Origin: Rhodoferax sp.
GTDB taxonomy: Bacteria; Pseudomonadota; Gammaproteobacteria; Burkholderiales; Burkholderiaceae_C
Direction of reading: 5' to 3'
Assembly: GCA_020048255.1 (NCBI GenBank)
Contig: JAIFMR010000053.1
Span: forward strand, 1-22,432
Length of the DNA stretch: 22,432 nucleotides
Under the pieces are notes generated by a model, which was not told the origin of the DNA, did no database searches, and saw only the letters and a program-made list of their open reading frames with translations. Position 1 is the first letter of the stretch. Each line of letters begins with the position of its first letter. Of the stretch, positions 15,184-22,309 are shown piece by piece. A program made the position numbers and the translations under genes.

Positions 15184-15594
15184 ATGCCAGCACCCAGCTC
15201 CACTGCAGTATCTGCCAGCACCTCCCGTGCCGGCGAACCTGCCACTTACACCGACGCGACCCCACAGCCCCAAGACATGACGCTGCCCGATTGTGCGGGT
15301 GGGGAGTCGTTTGCCCTGATGGTTTTGGGTCACAGCATGGTGCCCGAGTTCCTGGAAGGGGAAATCATCATCATCGAGCCCGAGGGTCTGGCCAAAGACG
15401 GGTCGTATGTTTTGGCTTGGCATGACAACGAATGGACGTTTCGGCAGCTGTGCCAAAGCGGCTCAGGCTGGGTATTGCATCCCTTGAACCCCGCCTTTGC
15501 AGACGCCGCGATTGCCAACCTGGACTGCGTGCGCGGCGTCATCATTCAAAAAGCCCTACCGGGGCGGCGACGTGCTTCCAAACATTACATTTGA
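15184..15594 (+). CDS. LexA/S24-like domain protein without HTH and without catalytic lysine
   Basis: The 136-aa product carries the S24 core: FALMVLGHSMVPEFLEGEII (43-62) with the serine of the GxSM motif, then EPEGLAKDGSYVLAW, and HPLNPAF near the end. In LexA and phage repressors the second catalytic residue is Lys in a T-V-K-R-L setting; here the equivalent reads T-F-R-Q-L, so the Lys appears to be Arg. No DNA-binding domain precedes the core, only a Ser/Thr/Ala/Pro-rich N-terminus of about 35 residues. It is probably not a self-cleaving repressor; a binding or sensory role is possible. It is 32 bases after the reductase-like gene and 17 bases before the next one. Confidence 0.82.
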   Translation: MPAPSSTAVSASTSRAGEPATYTDATPQPQDMTLPDCAGGESFALMVLGHSMVPEFLEGEIIIIEPEGLAKDGSYVLAWHDNEWTFRQLCQSGSGWVLHPLNPAFADAAIANLDCVRGVIIQKALPGRRRASKHYI

Positions 15595-15611
15595 ATCACT
15601 GCTTTTAAACC

Positions 15612-15830
15612 ATGCCTTACTACATTTACCGCGTCAAGCCCTTCGCCCAGTTGGACCAGCTACAGGCACTCGACACCTTTGCAGAGGCATCAGCCCAAGC
15701 CAAAGTCCTCCGGTTGGCGCTCGATGCGGGCAGCCCCGACAAAATCAAAGTCATTTTTGCCGACAACACCTTGCATGCCGAAGACTTGTTAACACAAGTA
15801 CGCGTCGCCGGACCCAAGGGAGATGACTGA
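15612..15830 (+). CDS. Unknown 72-aa protein, last gene of accessory operon
   Basis: MPYYIYRVKPFAQLDQLQAL continues into a helical part and a strand KIKVIFADNT; no cysteine, signal or membrane segment is seen and I do not recognise a family. The start codon follows the S24-like gene by 17 bases, and the gene ends 38 bases from the convergent TusE-like gene. The alternation of strand, helix and strand looks like a real small domain rather than chance coding. Confidence 0.7.
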   Translation: MPYYIYRVKPFAQLDQLQALDTFAEASAQAKVLRLALDAGSPDKIKVIFADNTLHAEDLLTQVRVAGPKGDD

Positions 15831-15876
15831 CCCCAGCGCCACGGCACAGGGGCACAAACAAGCGTTTTTTAAACGC
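15831..15876. terminator. Possible bidirectional terminator between convergent operons
   Basis: Between the two convergent stops lie an imperfect hairpin CCCC...GGGG (15831-15852) and a perfect stem GCGTTT-TTT-AAACGC (15862-15876) that includes the stop codon of the TusE-like gene. The plus strand has a six-T run inside the second stem, and the minus strand reads TTGTTTG after it. Both are weak matches to intrinsic terminators, but the position fits. Confidence 0.4.
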
Positions 15877-16162
15877 AGCCGGTGGGTTTGGGAAGACCAC
15901 CGTACTTGGTAATGGGCTTCATAGGGCCGGTCATCCACAGCTTGAACACGCTGTTTTGATCTTCTTCAAGGTATTTGGCAAACTTGCGAATCGGCGGAAC
16001 GCTACCAAATTCGTCATAGTATTCACGCGCCTTCAATATCTGAGACCACTTGACATCGTCAAGCTCATAGTCATCAGCCAAAGCCATGGCACGGCCTACC
16101 TCCTCGGTCCAGGCCCCCATGTCGGTTAGATACCCATCTCCGTCGCGTTCTGGCAAATTCAT
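15869..16162 (-). CDS. tusE: TusE-like DsrC-family protein with only the penultimate cysteine
   Basis: The 97-aa product is a shortened DsrC/TusE homologue (GYLTDMGAWTEEVGRAMA, LDDVKWSQILKAREYYDEFG) ending KYGGLPKPTGCV. The penultimate Cys (CysA) is kept, while the inner Cys (CysB) position reads Thr or Lys. That is the TusE pattern, able to accept a persulfide but not to form the intramolecular disulfide used with DsrAB and DsrK. TusE normally serves tRNA thiolation with TusBCD, but here it is the last gene of a tusA-dsrE2 sulfur operon, so a dissimilatory or relay role is at least as likely. The symbol is by family only. Confidence 0.85.
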   Translation of the reverse strand: MNLPERDGDGYLTDMGAWTEEVGRAMALADDYELDDVKWSQILKAREYYDEFGSVPPIRKFAKYLEEDQNSVFKLWMTGPMKPITKYGGLPKPTGCV

Positions 16163-16204
16163 GATTCTGAGACCCTTTTTGAGACTGGTGAAGTAACGAA
16201 CCGG

Positions 16205-16579
16205 TCAGACCGACTTGGGCTGACAGTCGTGAACCTGATTCGCGTGGTGCGAGATCAACTGATCCAAAAACCCCCGCAAAAAACCTTCCGTCTGCATACC
16301 GTGAAATCGATTCACGATGTGTCCATGGCTGTAGGCAATGACGGTCGGAAAGCCTTTGGCTTGGTGACGACCGGCAATGCGCATGTTTTCATCGGCATCC
16401 ACTTTAGCCAAAACAAATTGACCTGCATAGACCGAGGTCAATCGTTCCAGCAACGGAGTCAGAACTCGGCAGGGCCCACACCAATCTGCACCGATATCCA
16501 GCACAACCGGAGCGGTGCAGGACAGCGCCACCACCCGCTGGTCAAAGTCAGCCTCTTCGACGTCAAAAACGAGGTCCAT
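16205..16579 (-). CDS. Thioredoxin-domain protein with WCGPC active site
   Basis: The 124-aa product is a single thioredoxin fold: VVLDIGADWCGPCRVLTPLL with C34 and C37, then VLAKVDADENMRIAGRH and the cis-proline segment GFPTVIAY. No signal peptide is visible, so it should be cytoplasmic. A third cysteine lies at residue 21 and a fourth near the C-terminus (HDCQPKSV), which is unusual for thioredoxin. It begins 5 bases after the YeeE stop, so the two are likely coupled; YeeE-type transporters often sit with a thiol protein, suggesting it reduces or releases imported sulfur. This function is inferred. Confidence 0.9.
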   Translation of the reverse strand: MDLVFDVEEADFDQRVVALSCTAPVVLDIGADWCGPCRVLTPLLERLTSVYAGQFVLAKVDADENMRIAGRHQAKGFPTVIAYSHGHIVNRFHGMQTEGFLRGFLDQLISHHANQVHDCQPKSV

Positions 16580-16584
16580 TCAGG

Positions 16585-17694
16585 CTAACTGCGCCAATTC
16601 TGGTATTTCATGGTGGCCGCTGCTCCAGCAATAATGCTGCCCATCGCAATAAACGAGCCCAACGCCAAAGTGGAGACACCCGACAGGCCCTGCCCCACCG
16701 TACAACCGATGGCAGTCACACCACCGAAACCCATGAGCATCGCACCAAAGAGTTGGGTTCTCAAATCTTCCATGGATGCAAAACCTTCCCAGCGAAATTG
16801 CCGGGTACTCATGGCGTAGGCGAACGATCCCAGAACCACGCCAAGGGCTGTGGCAATACCAAACGTCACCTTCATGGATTTGTCAGTCCACAGCATCAAC
16901 AACTCCAGGCTGTAGGCCGTAGGCGCCACAAAGCTCATGGATTCCAGGGTGCGTGTGTTGGTCGCAAAGTAAACGGTTTCAAGTGTTTCCGGATTCTCAC
17001 CGTGACCCACATGGCCGGTTAAATACCACGCAGCCACCACCAGCAAACCCAGCACAACCGAACCCAGCACCTGCATCAGGTTACCCCGAAAGCGTTTGTC
17101 TTTCAACACGAAAGCGAGCAAACCCAGACCGAAAACACCCATGCTTGCCAGGATGGCTGGTTTTTCGGCTAGGCCCGTCACTTTAGACAGGATATGCGGC
17201 AAGCCTTGGCTGGTCAGACCCCACTGTGATAAATCCACTGCCACCGGGTCGAGAAAACTGGAGCGAAACTGACCAAAGAGACCCTTCAGCGTCATGTAGG
17301 CCGACACGGCCAAGAACACCAGCACCACCAACGAACGCAGACTGCCGCCACCTAAACGCACCAGATTTTTGTTGGTACATCCGGCAGCAATCGTCATGCC
17401 CACGCCAAAAATAGCGCCACCCACCAGCAAGGACAGCCAAGGCAAAAGCGGCCGAGCGTAGACCGACTTGGACAGATCGATCAGTCCAAAATAATACAAG
17501 GCATTGGTACCCAGGATCGCCACGGCAATGGTCAACAACCACATCCGCATGCGCCCCCAATGCTCCATGTTGACCACATCCGACACGGCCCCCATGGTGC
17601 AAAAATTGGTCTTGTTGGCGACGGCGCCAAAAATAAACGCCAACACAAAACCACCCCAAACAACCCACTGTGCGGGACTTGTCGCTTCGGTCAT
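16585..17694 (-). CDS. YeeE/YedE-family (TsuA-like) sulfur-compound transporter
   Basis: The 369-aa product is a multi-helix membrane protein with the repeated family signatures ANKTNFCTMGAVSD (26-39), TIAAGCTNKNLVRLGGGSLR (101-120) and AIGCTVGQGLSGVSTLALGS (328-347). The cysteines at 32, 106 and 331 match the three conserved cysteines that TsuA uses to relay thiosulfate across the membrane. Import of thiosulfate or a similar sulfur donor is the likely role; the substrate cannot be fixed from sequence. AGGAG precedes the ATG. It is followed by thioredoxin and TusE-like genes, consistent with handling sulfur that enters. Confidence 0.92.
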   Translation of the reverse strand: MTEATSPAQWVVWGGFVLAFIFGAVANKTNFCTMGAVSDVVNMEHWGRMRMWLLTIAVAILGTNALYYFGLIDLSKSVYARPLLPWLSLLVGGAIFGVGMTIAAGCTNKNLVRLGGGSLRSLVVLVFLAVSAYMTLKGLFGQFRSSFLDPVAVDLSQWGLTSQGLPHILSKVTGLAEKPAILASMGVFGLGLLAFVLKDKRFRGNLMQVLGSVVLGLLVVAAWYLTGHVGHGENPETLETVYFATNTRTLESMSFVAPTAYSLELLMLWTDKSMKVTFGIATALGVVLGSFAYAMSTRQFRWEGFASMEDLRTQLFGAMLMGFGGVTAIGCTVGQGLSGVSTLALGSFIAMGSIIAGAAATMKYQNWRS

Positions 17695-17743
17695 TCGTCA
17701 CTCCTGATGTGATGTATGGCCCATGGCCTGATGAATTGCCGGT

Positions 17744-18616
17744 TCAGCCCGGCGTTGCGACGCGCACCAAGGTGCTGCGTATGGCTTCTGGTGCGTTGAT
17801 GATGCCCATGAACTGTCCCATGCCCAGCGCCGGCCAAGCCAACGCAATCCGGTAACGGGCGTAAAGTGCATACACTTTGTTGTCTACGATGAACACCTCA
17901 TACGGCAAAGCAGCAGGCCGGTCGGCACCGATTTTGTTGACCCACCACCCCTCACCATCACTGGCGCTGTCCATCGACACCCCGAAGACGGCCATCTTTT
18001 CGGTGGGCATCACCACCTCGTACACGCGGTGCGTATCACCGACACCCCGCGTCAGGTTGGCTTGCACAGCCTTCACCGCATCTTCAAAACTGGCATGCTT
18101 GGCCAACTCTGTATTGGGCGCGTCAAACCGTTCCATGCCAAACATATAACGGTAGTTCGCTAGATCATTTTGTGGCACATCGCCACCATAACCGGCGCCT
18201 TCACCCAACGCTTTGAGCAAACGCTGCTGCAGTGATTTCACCGCAGCTTCGGTGCCCGCGAATTGACCTCGCAGGTACGCCCGGTGCCAGTAGTCGGGAT
18301 TCATGTAGGACACGGTTCCGTCTTTGCTGACACCCACGCGTATACCAGCAGCTACGATGCCGCTGCCAGTACCCAGACCACGAATGGCCTGAAGGGTCTG
18401 CGGATCAGAAACCACCAACGTACCTTGACCCTCCAGACCCTTGGGCAGGTGCTTGCCCAGCACAGTAAAGCCCTCCGCCTTGAGCTTGGACTCCACCTGC
18501 GAAAGTTGTGCAGACAGCTCAGCAGCGGGCAATTTAGCCCCATGCAGGTAGGGCGACAAAGCCAGACTCAGCTGCGCCGAGCACAGCAAAGCCAAGCCAA
18601 TAAACAGGCGCCTCAT
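17744..18616 (-). CDS. Secreted protein, possibly DUF302-like, in the sulfur-relay operon
   Basis: The 290-aa product starts with a good Sec signal (MRRLFIGLALLCSAQLSLA), so it should be periplasmic. The first half, LSQVESKLKAEGFTVLGKHL with LVVSDPQTLQAI, recalls DUF302 domains, but I hold this loosely. The remainder (YLRGQFAGTEAAVKSLQQRL, YRYMFGMERFDAP, VMPTEKMAVFGVSMDSASDG) is not familiar. It lies 6 bases after the dsrE2-like gene and 49 before the YeeE gene, so a role in binding or delivering a sulfur compound to the transporter is conceivable. The mature part has no cysteine, which argues against direct persulfide chemistry. Confidence 0.8.
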   Translation of the reverse strand: MRRLFIGLALLCSAQLSLALSPYLHGAKLPAAELSAQLSQVESKLKAEGFTVLGKHLPKGLEGQGTLVVSDPQTLQAIRGLGTGSGIVAAGIRVGVSKDGTVSYMNPDYWHRAYLRGQFAGTEAAVKSLQQRLLKALGEGAGYGGDVPQNDLANYRYMFGMERFDAPNTELAKHASFEDAVKAVQANLTRGVGDTHRVYEVVMPTEKMAVFGVSMDSASDGEGWWVNKIGADRPAALPYEVFIVDNKVYALYARYRIALAWPALGMGQFMGIINAPEAIRSTLVRVATPG

Positions 18617-18622
18617 GACTGC

Positions 18623-19093
18623 TTAGATGAACAGACAGACGTCTGATTCACCGGCGAATTTCATGAACGTCGCCGCACCACCGTATTCCACATCCTTGAT
18701 GAACTCACTGGTTTCAAACTCAAACAAATCGACCGTCATCTGACACGCCACAAATTTGACATCAGATTCCAGGCAAATGTCACGCAACTCTTGCAACGAT
18801 GCCACCCCCTTGGATTTCATCTTGTTTTTCATCATCATCGTCGCCATGGACTCCATGCCAGGCAACATTTGTACCATCACAGGCATGGGCACAGGCATAG
18901 GCATCGCCGGATTGGCCAGCGGGCTGATCTTGATGTCATCGAGGTTTTTTCTCAACAACTGCAAACCATAAAACGTGAAAAATATCTGCACGTCCCAACC
19001 CAGCGCTGCCGCAGTGGAGGCCAGAATGAACGGCGGGTAGGCCATGTCCAGCGTGCCTTTGGTGGCGATCAACGCCATTTTTTTAGTTGCCAT
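18623..19093 (-). CDS. dsrE2: DsrE2-like protein of the DsrE/DsrF family
   Basis: The 156-aa product has the DsrE-family fold start KKMALIATKGTLDMAYPPFI and the conserved cysteine in KFVACQMTVDLFEF (C117). The Met/Pro-rich stretch NPAMPMPVPMPVMVQMLPGM (61-80) and following MMMKNKMKSKGV are characteristic of DsrE2 proteins encoded beside tusA. These act as persulfide acceptors in the rhodanese-TusA-DsrE2 relay feeding Dsr or sHdr systems. No rhodanese gene is adjacent here. GGAG precedes the ATG, and tusA ends 39 bases upstream. Two more cysteines (107 and 153) are present. Confidence 0.88.
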   Translation of the reverse strand: MATKKMALIATKGTLDMAYPPFILASTAAALGWDVQIFFTFYGLQLLRKNLDDIKISPLANPAMPMPVPMPVMVQMLPGMESMATMMMKNKMKSKGVASLQELRDICLESDVKFVACQMTVDLFEFETSEFIKDVEYGGAATFMKFAGESDVCLFI

Positions 19094-19132
19094 GCGTATG
19101 CTCCAGACTATAGTTAATGGGCACCCCGGCGA

Positions 19133-19360
19133 TCAGGCCTTCTTGAGATAAAACACAAACTTGCTGTTTTCAGTGGATTGCTCCAGCAAAGCATTGCCAG
19201 TTTGTTCAGCAAACGCGGCCATGTCACAGACGGAACCTGGGTCCGTTGCAATCACGCGCAAGACTTGTCCGGACGTCATATCGGCCAGAGCCTTTTTGGT
19301 TTTGACAATCGGCAGGGGGCAAGACAGACCAGACGCATCAAATTCTTTGCTAAATTCCAT
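19133..19360 (-). CDS. tusA: TusA, small persulfide sulfur-carrier protein
   Basis: The 75-aa product has the TusA/SirA motif LSCPLPIVKTKKALADM with active Cys14 in CPxP, followed by the DPGSVCDM segment with a second cysteine. TusA hands sulfur to DsrE of DsrEFH. A near-ideal ribosome site GGAGATAAAA directly precedes the ATG at 19360, so I reject longer readings to 19588. It is the first sulfur-carrier gene of the operon, downstream of the arsR-type regulator. Confidence 0.95.
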   Translation of the reverse strand: MEFSKEFDASGLSCPLPIVKTKKALADMTSGQVLRVIATDPGSVCDMAAFAEQTGNALLEQSTENSKFVFYLKKA

Positions 19361-19488
19361 TTTTATCTCCATGTGGTGAGGATGCGCACCCAGACCGGGT
19401 TCGCTTATGTAACCTATTGATTTTTGATGACGCTGCCGCTGACGTCTATCACCGCGAAGAAGGGGGGCATGTAGCCCAAAAGGGTTAT
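19361..19488 (-). promoter_or_regulatory. Leader between arsR-type gene and tusA, with dyads
   Basis: The spacer holds a stem-loop TGATGACG/CGTC-T-ATCA (19425-19432 with 19443-19451, one bulged base) and the element ATAACCC-TTTT-GGG on the minus strand (19475-19488) that resembles one upstream of dsrA. No clear sigma70 promoter is seen. It may carry a tusA promoter and regulator site, or simply be a leader in one transcript. Confidence 0.3.
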
Positions 19489-19826
19489 TCCGACGCGTCG
19501 GTTTTACGCGCCACTTCGCTACAAACAGCCTCGCAGATCGAGACGATGCGCTGGTCAATGATGCGATAGAAAATTTGGACCCCCTCACGGCGCTTACCCA
19601 AAATGCCGGCCTGGTACAAGGTATTCAGGTGCTGCGACATGTTGGGCTGCGTGGTGTTGACCTTGGTCAGCAGGTAGCTGACGTTTTTTTCACCACTGCA
19701 AAGACAGTTGATGATCTTCAGCCGCAAGGGCGCCGACATCACCCGAAACATATCGGCCGCTGACTCAAAGGTCTGATCAGTTTTGACCGTTTCAACGGTT
19801 TCATGGACTGGCTCTGGAATCGGCAT
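19485..19826 (-). CDS. ArsR-family regulator, candidate sulfane-sulfur sensor
   Basis: The 113-aa product is a winged-helix ArsR/SmtB protein: FRVMSAPLRLKIINCLCSGE (27-46), the recognition region QPNMSQHLNTLYQAGILGKR (60-79), and the wing REGVQIFYRIID (80-91). Cysteines at 41, 43, 98 and 102 lie in the second and the last helix, as do the paired sensor cysteines of SqrR, BigR, SoxR and sHdrR regulators, which respond to persulfides or polysulfides. It stands at the head of the tusA-dsrE2-yeeE operon in the same direction, so control of that operon is likely and of dsr possible. An AAAGG ribosome site precedes the ATG. The ligand is inferred. Confidence 0.88.
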   Translation of the reverse strand: MPIPEPVHETVETVKTDQTFESAADMFRVMSAPLRLKIINCLCSGEKNVSYLLTKVNTTQPNMSQHLNTLYQAGILGKRREGVQIFYRIIDQRIVSICEAVCSEVARKTDASE

Positions 19827-20005
19827 AACTGTTGACCTTTGTGAATTTCTTGATCCTGAAGAGCCAGTAAAGATGCCTCAAGTCATCTCAAACTGTCCAA
19901 ACCAGCCCGATCTATGCCAACTATTTTACGTTCAATGAACTGTCCATCAGATCGTGGCCAGCACCATGCCAGAGCGCCGGTTTTCCGTCCGCCCGCAAAG
20001 ACAGC
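19827..20005. other. Intergenic spacer between pDHO gene and arsR-type gene
   Basis: These 179 bases contain the pDHO 3' side and the promoter region of the arsR-type gene. Apart from the dyad at 19871-19888 I see no gene, clear terminator or promoter consensus. In many related genomes an acyltransferase gene follows pyrC', which is not the case here. Confidence 0.6.
19871..19888. promoter_or_regulatory. Imperfect dyad upstream of the arsR-type gene, possible self-operator
   Basis: AGATGCCTC and AAGTCATCT form an 18-base dyad with seven of nine symmetric pairs, 45 bases before the regulator start. ArsR proteins often repress their own promoter from such dyads; no consensus for this protein is known to me. 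Confidence 0.3.
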
Positions 20006-21313
20006 TCAAACTGCGGCGTAGGCGACGCGTCCACCCACCAGCGTGTAGCGCACCCGTCCCGGCAACTCATAGCCCGAAAACGGTGTGTGCTTGCCTTGGC
20101 TGCGCAAGGCGTCCGCCTGCACTGTCCAGCCTTTGCTGGGGTCAAACACGCAGACATCACCCAAACCACCTGGTGCCAGTTGCCCGGTACGACCCTGACG
20201 CGATCCCAGCGCGGTCCCCAAGACAGCAGCCGGCCCTGTCGTCACGGTGGCAAAGGCCCGGCTCAAACTTATGCCATCGTCCAGATGCCACTTGTAAGCC
20301 AGACTCAACAGCAACTCCAGACCCGTGGCACCCGGCTCACTTTCAGCAAAAGGCAGCGTCTTGGCATCGTCATCGACCGGTGTGTGGTCCGACACCAAGG
20401 CATCAATGGTGCCATCGGCCAAAGCAGCTCGCAGCGCATCGCGGTCACGCTGCTGGCGCAGCGGAGGGTTCAGGCGGGCCCGGCTGTCAAAGTAGCCCAT
20501 ATCGGTGTCGGTCAGATGCAGCGAGTTGATGCTGACATCACACGTCAGTGCCAGCCCCTGCGCCTTGGCCTGGCGCACCAGTTCCACACCCGCTGCACTG
20601 CTGATGCGACACAGGTGGACGCGGGCGCCAGTCGCGTTCATCAGTTCAAAAATAGTGTGCATGGCGATGGTTTCAGCCATGACCGGCACACCAGCAAGAC
20701 CCATGCGAGTCGCCAGCGGACCACTGGCCGCCACCCCCTTGCCCAAGAACGCATCCTGGGGGCGCAACCAGACGGCATAACCAAAGGTGCTGGCGTATTG
20801 AAAGGCACGTTGCAGCACCTGTGTGTTTGACAAGGCTGACTCAGCCTGACTGAAGGCCACGCAGCCGGCTTCGGTGAGTTCGACCATTTCGGTCAAGGAT
20901 TCACCGGACAAGTTGCGGGTCAACGCCCCCAGCGGATACACCCGCGCCTGCTGCAGCTTTTCGGCACGAAACCGCAGCATCTCCACCAACCCCGGTTCAT
21001 CCAGCACCGGATCGGTATCCGGCTGGCAAACCAGGCTGGTCACACCACCGGCCATGGCGGCTGTCATTTCAGACTCCAGCATCCGGGCATGCTCATAACC
21101 CGGCTCGCGCAGGCGCACCGCCAAGTCCACCAGACCCGGCAACACCAGGCAGCCGGTGGCATCCAGGGTCAGCTCCGGCTTGAAATCAGAAGCTATATTT
21201 TTAATAGCTATCAACGCTCCATCGACAAGGGCTACATCGGCTTTTTCATCATATCCACTGGCGGGATCAATGACCCGGCCACCGTGGATCAATACGCTGT
21301 TGAGTGAGTTCAT
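20006..21313 (-). CDS. pyrC': Non-catalytic dihydroorotase homologue (pDHO, PyrC')
   Basis: The 435-aa product is a class I dihydroorotase by overall sequence (DATGCLVLPGLVDLAVRLRE, AAMAGGVTSLVCQPDTDPVL, LNPPLRQQRDRDALRAALADG). The metal motif DLHVHLREPG, however, reads DLAVRLREPG, so both histidines are lost (Ala65, Arg67). DHAPH reads DHTPV, and the usual His of the HVST segment is replaced (LCRISSA). This fits the inactive pDHO encoded beside pyrB in many proteobacteria, which forms the aspartate transcarbamoylase dodecamer without activity; an active dihydroorotase must lie elsewhere. It follows pyrB by 31 bases. An AT-rich palindrome is inserted in frame and encodes about residues 34-42. 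Confidence 0.92.
   Translation of the reverse strand: MNSLNSVLIHGGRVIDPASGYDEKADVALVDGALIAIKNIASDFKPELTLDATGCLVLPGLVDLAVRLREPGYEHARMLESEMTAAMAGGVTSLVCQPDTDPVLDEPGLVEMLRFRAEKLQQARVYPLGALTRNLSGESLTEMVELTEAGCVAFSQAESALSNTQVLQRAFQYASTFGYAVWLRPQDAFLGKGVAASGPLATRMGLAGVPVMAETIAMHTIFELMNATGARVHLCRISSAAGVELVRQAKAQGLALTCDVSINSLHLTDTDMGYFDSRARLNPPLRQQRDRDALRAALADGTIDALVSDHTPVDDDAKTLPFAESEPGATGLELLLSLAYKWHLDDGISLSRAFATVTTGPAAVLGTALGSRQGRTGQLAPGGLGDVCVFDPSKGWTVQADALRSQGKHTPFSGYELPGRVRYTLVGGRVAYAAV
21191..21209. repeat. Short palindromic repeat inside the pDHO gene
   Basis: AGCTAT (21191-21196) and ATAGCT (21204-21209) flank a seven-base AT loop. The stretch is far richer in A and T than the gene around it and resembles small repeats I associate with Comamonadaceae. 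It stays in frame, encoding approximately IAIKNIA of the product. Confidence 0.55.
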
Positions 21314-21344
21314 AAAGACGTGTCTAGAATTGGTTTGAAAGACA

Positions 21345-22307
21345 TCAAGCGTCGTTGCCGGCCACGATGCTCATCACGGCCATGCGCACCGCAATGCCAA
21401 AGGTCACCTGCGGCAGAATCACACTGTGTTGACCGTCGACCACCGCCGAGTCAATTTCGACCCCCCGGTTGATGGGGCCAGGGTGCATCACGATGGCATC
21501 GGGTTGGGCCAACTGCAACTTCTCGGGGGTCAACCCAAAACTTTTGAAAAATTCCTGGCTGGACGGCAGCAGCGCCCCACTCATGCGTTCATTTTGCAGG
21601 CGCAGCATGATGATCACATCGCAGCCCCGGATGCCTTCCTCCAGCGTGTGGCACACCCGTACGCCCATTTGTGCCATGTCCGAAGGCACCAGCGTTTTGG
21701 GTCCCACCACGCGCACCTCAGGGCAGCCCAGCGTGGTCAGTGCATGGATATCGGAGCGCGCCACGCGTGAGTGCAGCACATCGCCCACAATCGCCACCGT
21801 CAAATTGGAAAAGTCCTTTTTGTAATGCCGAATGGTGTACATGTCCAGCAGGCCCTGGGTCGGATGGGCATGTCGACCGTCGCCAGCGTTGATCACATGC
21901 ACATGGGGCGCCACATGCTGGGCAATCAGGTAGGGCGCGCCAGACTCGCTGTGACGCACCACAAAAATATCAGCCGCCATGGCGCTCAGGTTGGCCACCG
22001 TGTCCAGCAAGGTTTCGCCTTTGGAGGCAGATGACTTGGCAATGTCCAGGTTGATCACGTCAGCGCTGAGCCGCTTGGCCGCAATTTCGAAGGTGGTGCG
22101 GGTACGCGTCGAGTTTTCAAAGAACAAATTGAAAACACTCTTGCCGCGCAGCAATGGGACTTTTTTGACTTCGCGATCACCGACCGAGACAAAGTTAGCT
22201 GCGGTATCGAGCACCTGGGTCAAGATGCCTTGGGGCAACCCTTCTGTGGACAGCAAGTGGACCAGTTCGCCGTTTTTGTTGAGCTGTGGATTTTTCTTGG
22301 ACAACAT
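21345..22307 (-). CDS. pyrB: Aspartate carbamoyltransferase catalytic chain
   Basis: The 320-aa product has the carbamoyl-phosphate motif FFENSTRTRTTFEIAAKRLS, the SASKGETLLDT segment, NAGDGRHAHPTQGLLDMYTI, and the aspartate-binding MHPGPINRGVEID. It catalyses the first committed step of pyrimidine synthesis in the cytoplasm. I chose the ATG at 22307 (MLSKKNPQL), 2 bases after the pyrR stop; the longer reading to 22403 overlaps pyrR. It is followed by its pDHO partner. Confidence 0.96.
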   Translation of the reverse strand: MLSKKNPQLNKNGELVHLLSTEGLPQGILTQVLDTAANFVSVGDREVKKVPLLRGKSVFNLFFENSTRTRTTFEIAAKRLSADVINLDIAKSSASKGETLLDTVANLSAMAADIFVVRHSESGAPYLIAQHVAPHVHVINAGDGRHAHPTQGLLDMYTIRHYKKDFSNLTVAIVGDVLHSRVARSDIHALTTLGCPEVRVVGPKTLVPSDMAQMGVRVCHTLEEGIRGCDVIIMLRLQNERMSGALLPSSQEFFKSFGLTPEKLQLAQPDAIVMHPGPINRGVEIDSAVVDGQHSVILPQVTFGIAVRMAVMSIVAGNDA

Positions 22308-22309
22308 GG

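Noticed and set aside
10851..15830. Possible CRISPR array associated with the Cas6-like gene
   Set aside because: I looked for regularly spaced direct repeats around and within the accessory operon and saw none.
19425..19451. Intrinsic terminator after the arsR-type gene
   Set aside because: The stem is bulged and is followed by A-rich, not T-rich, sequence in the direction of transcription.
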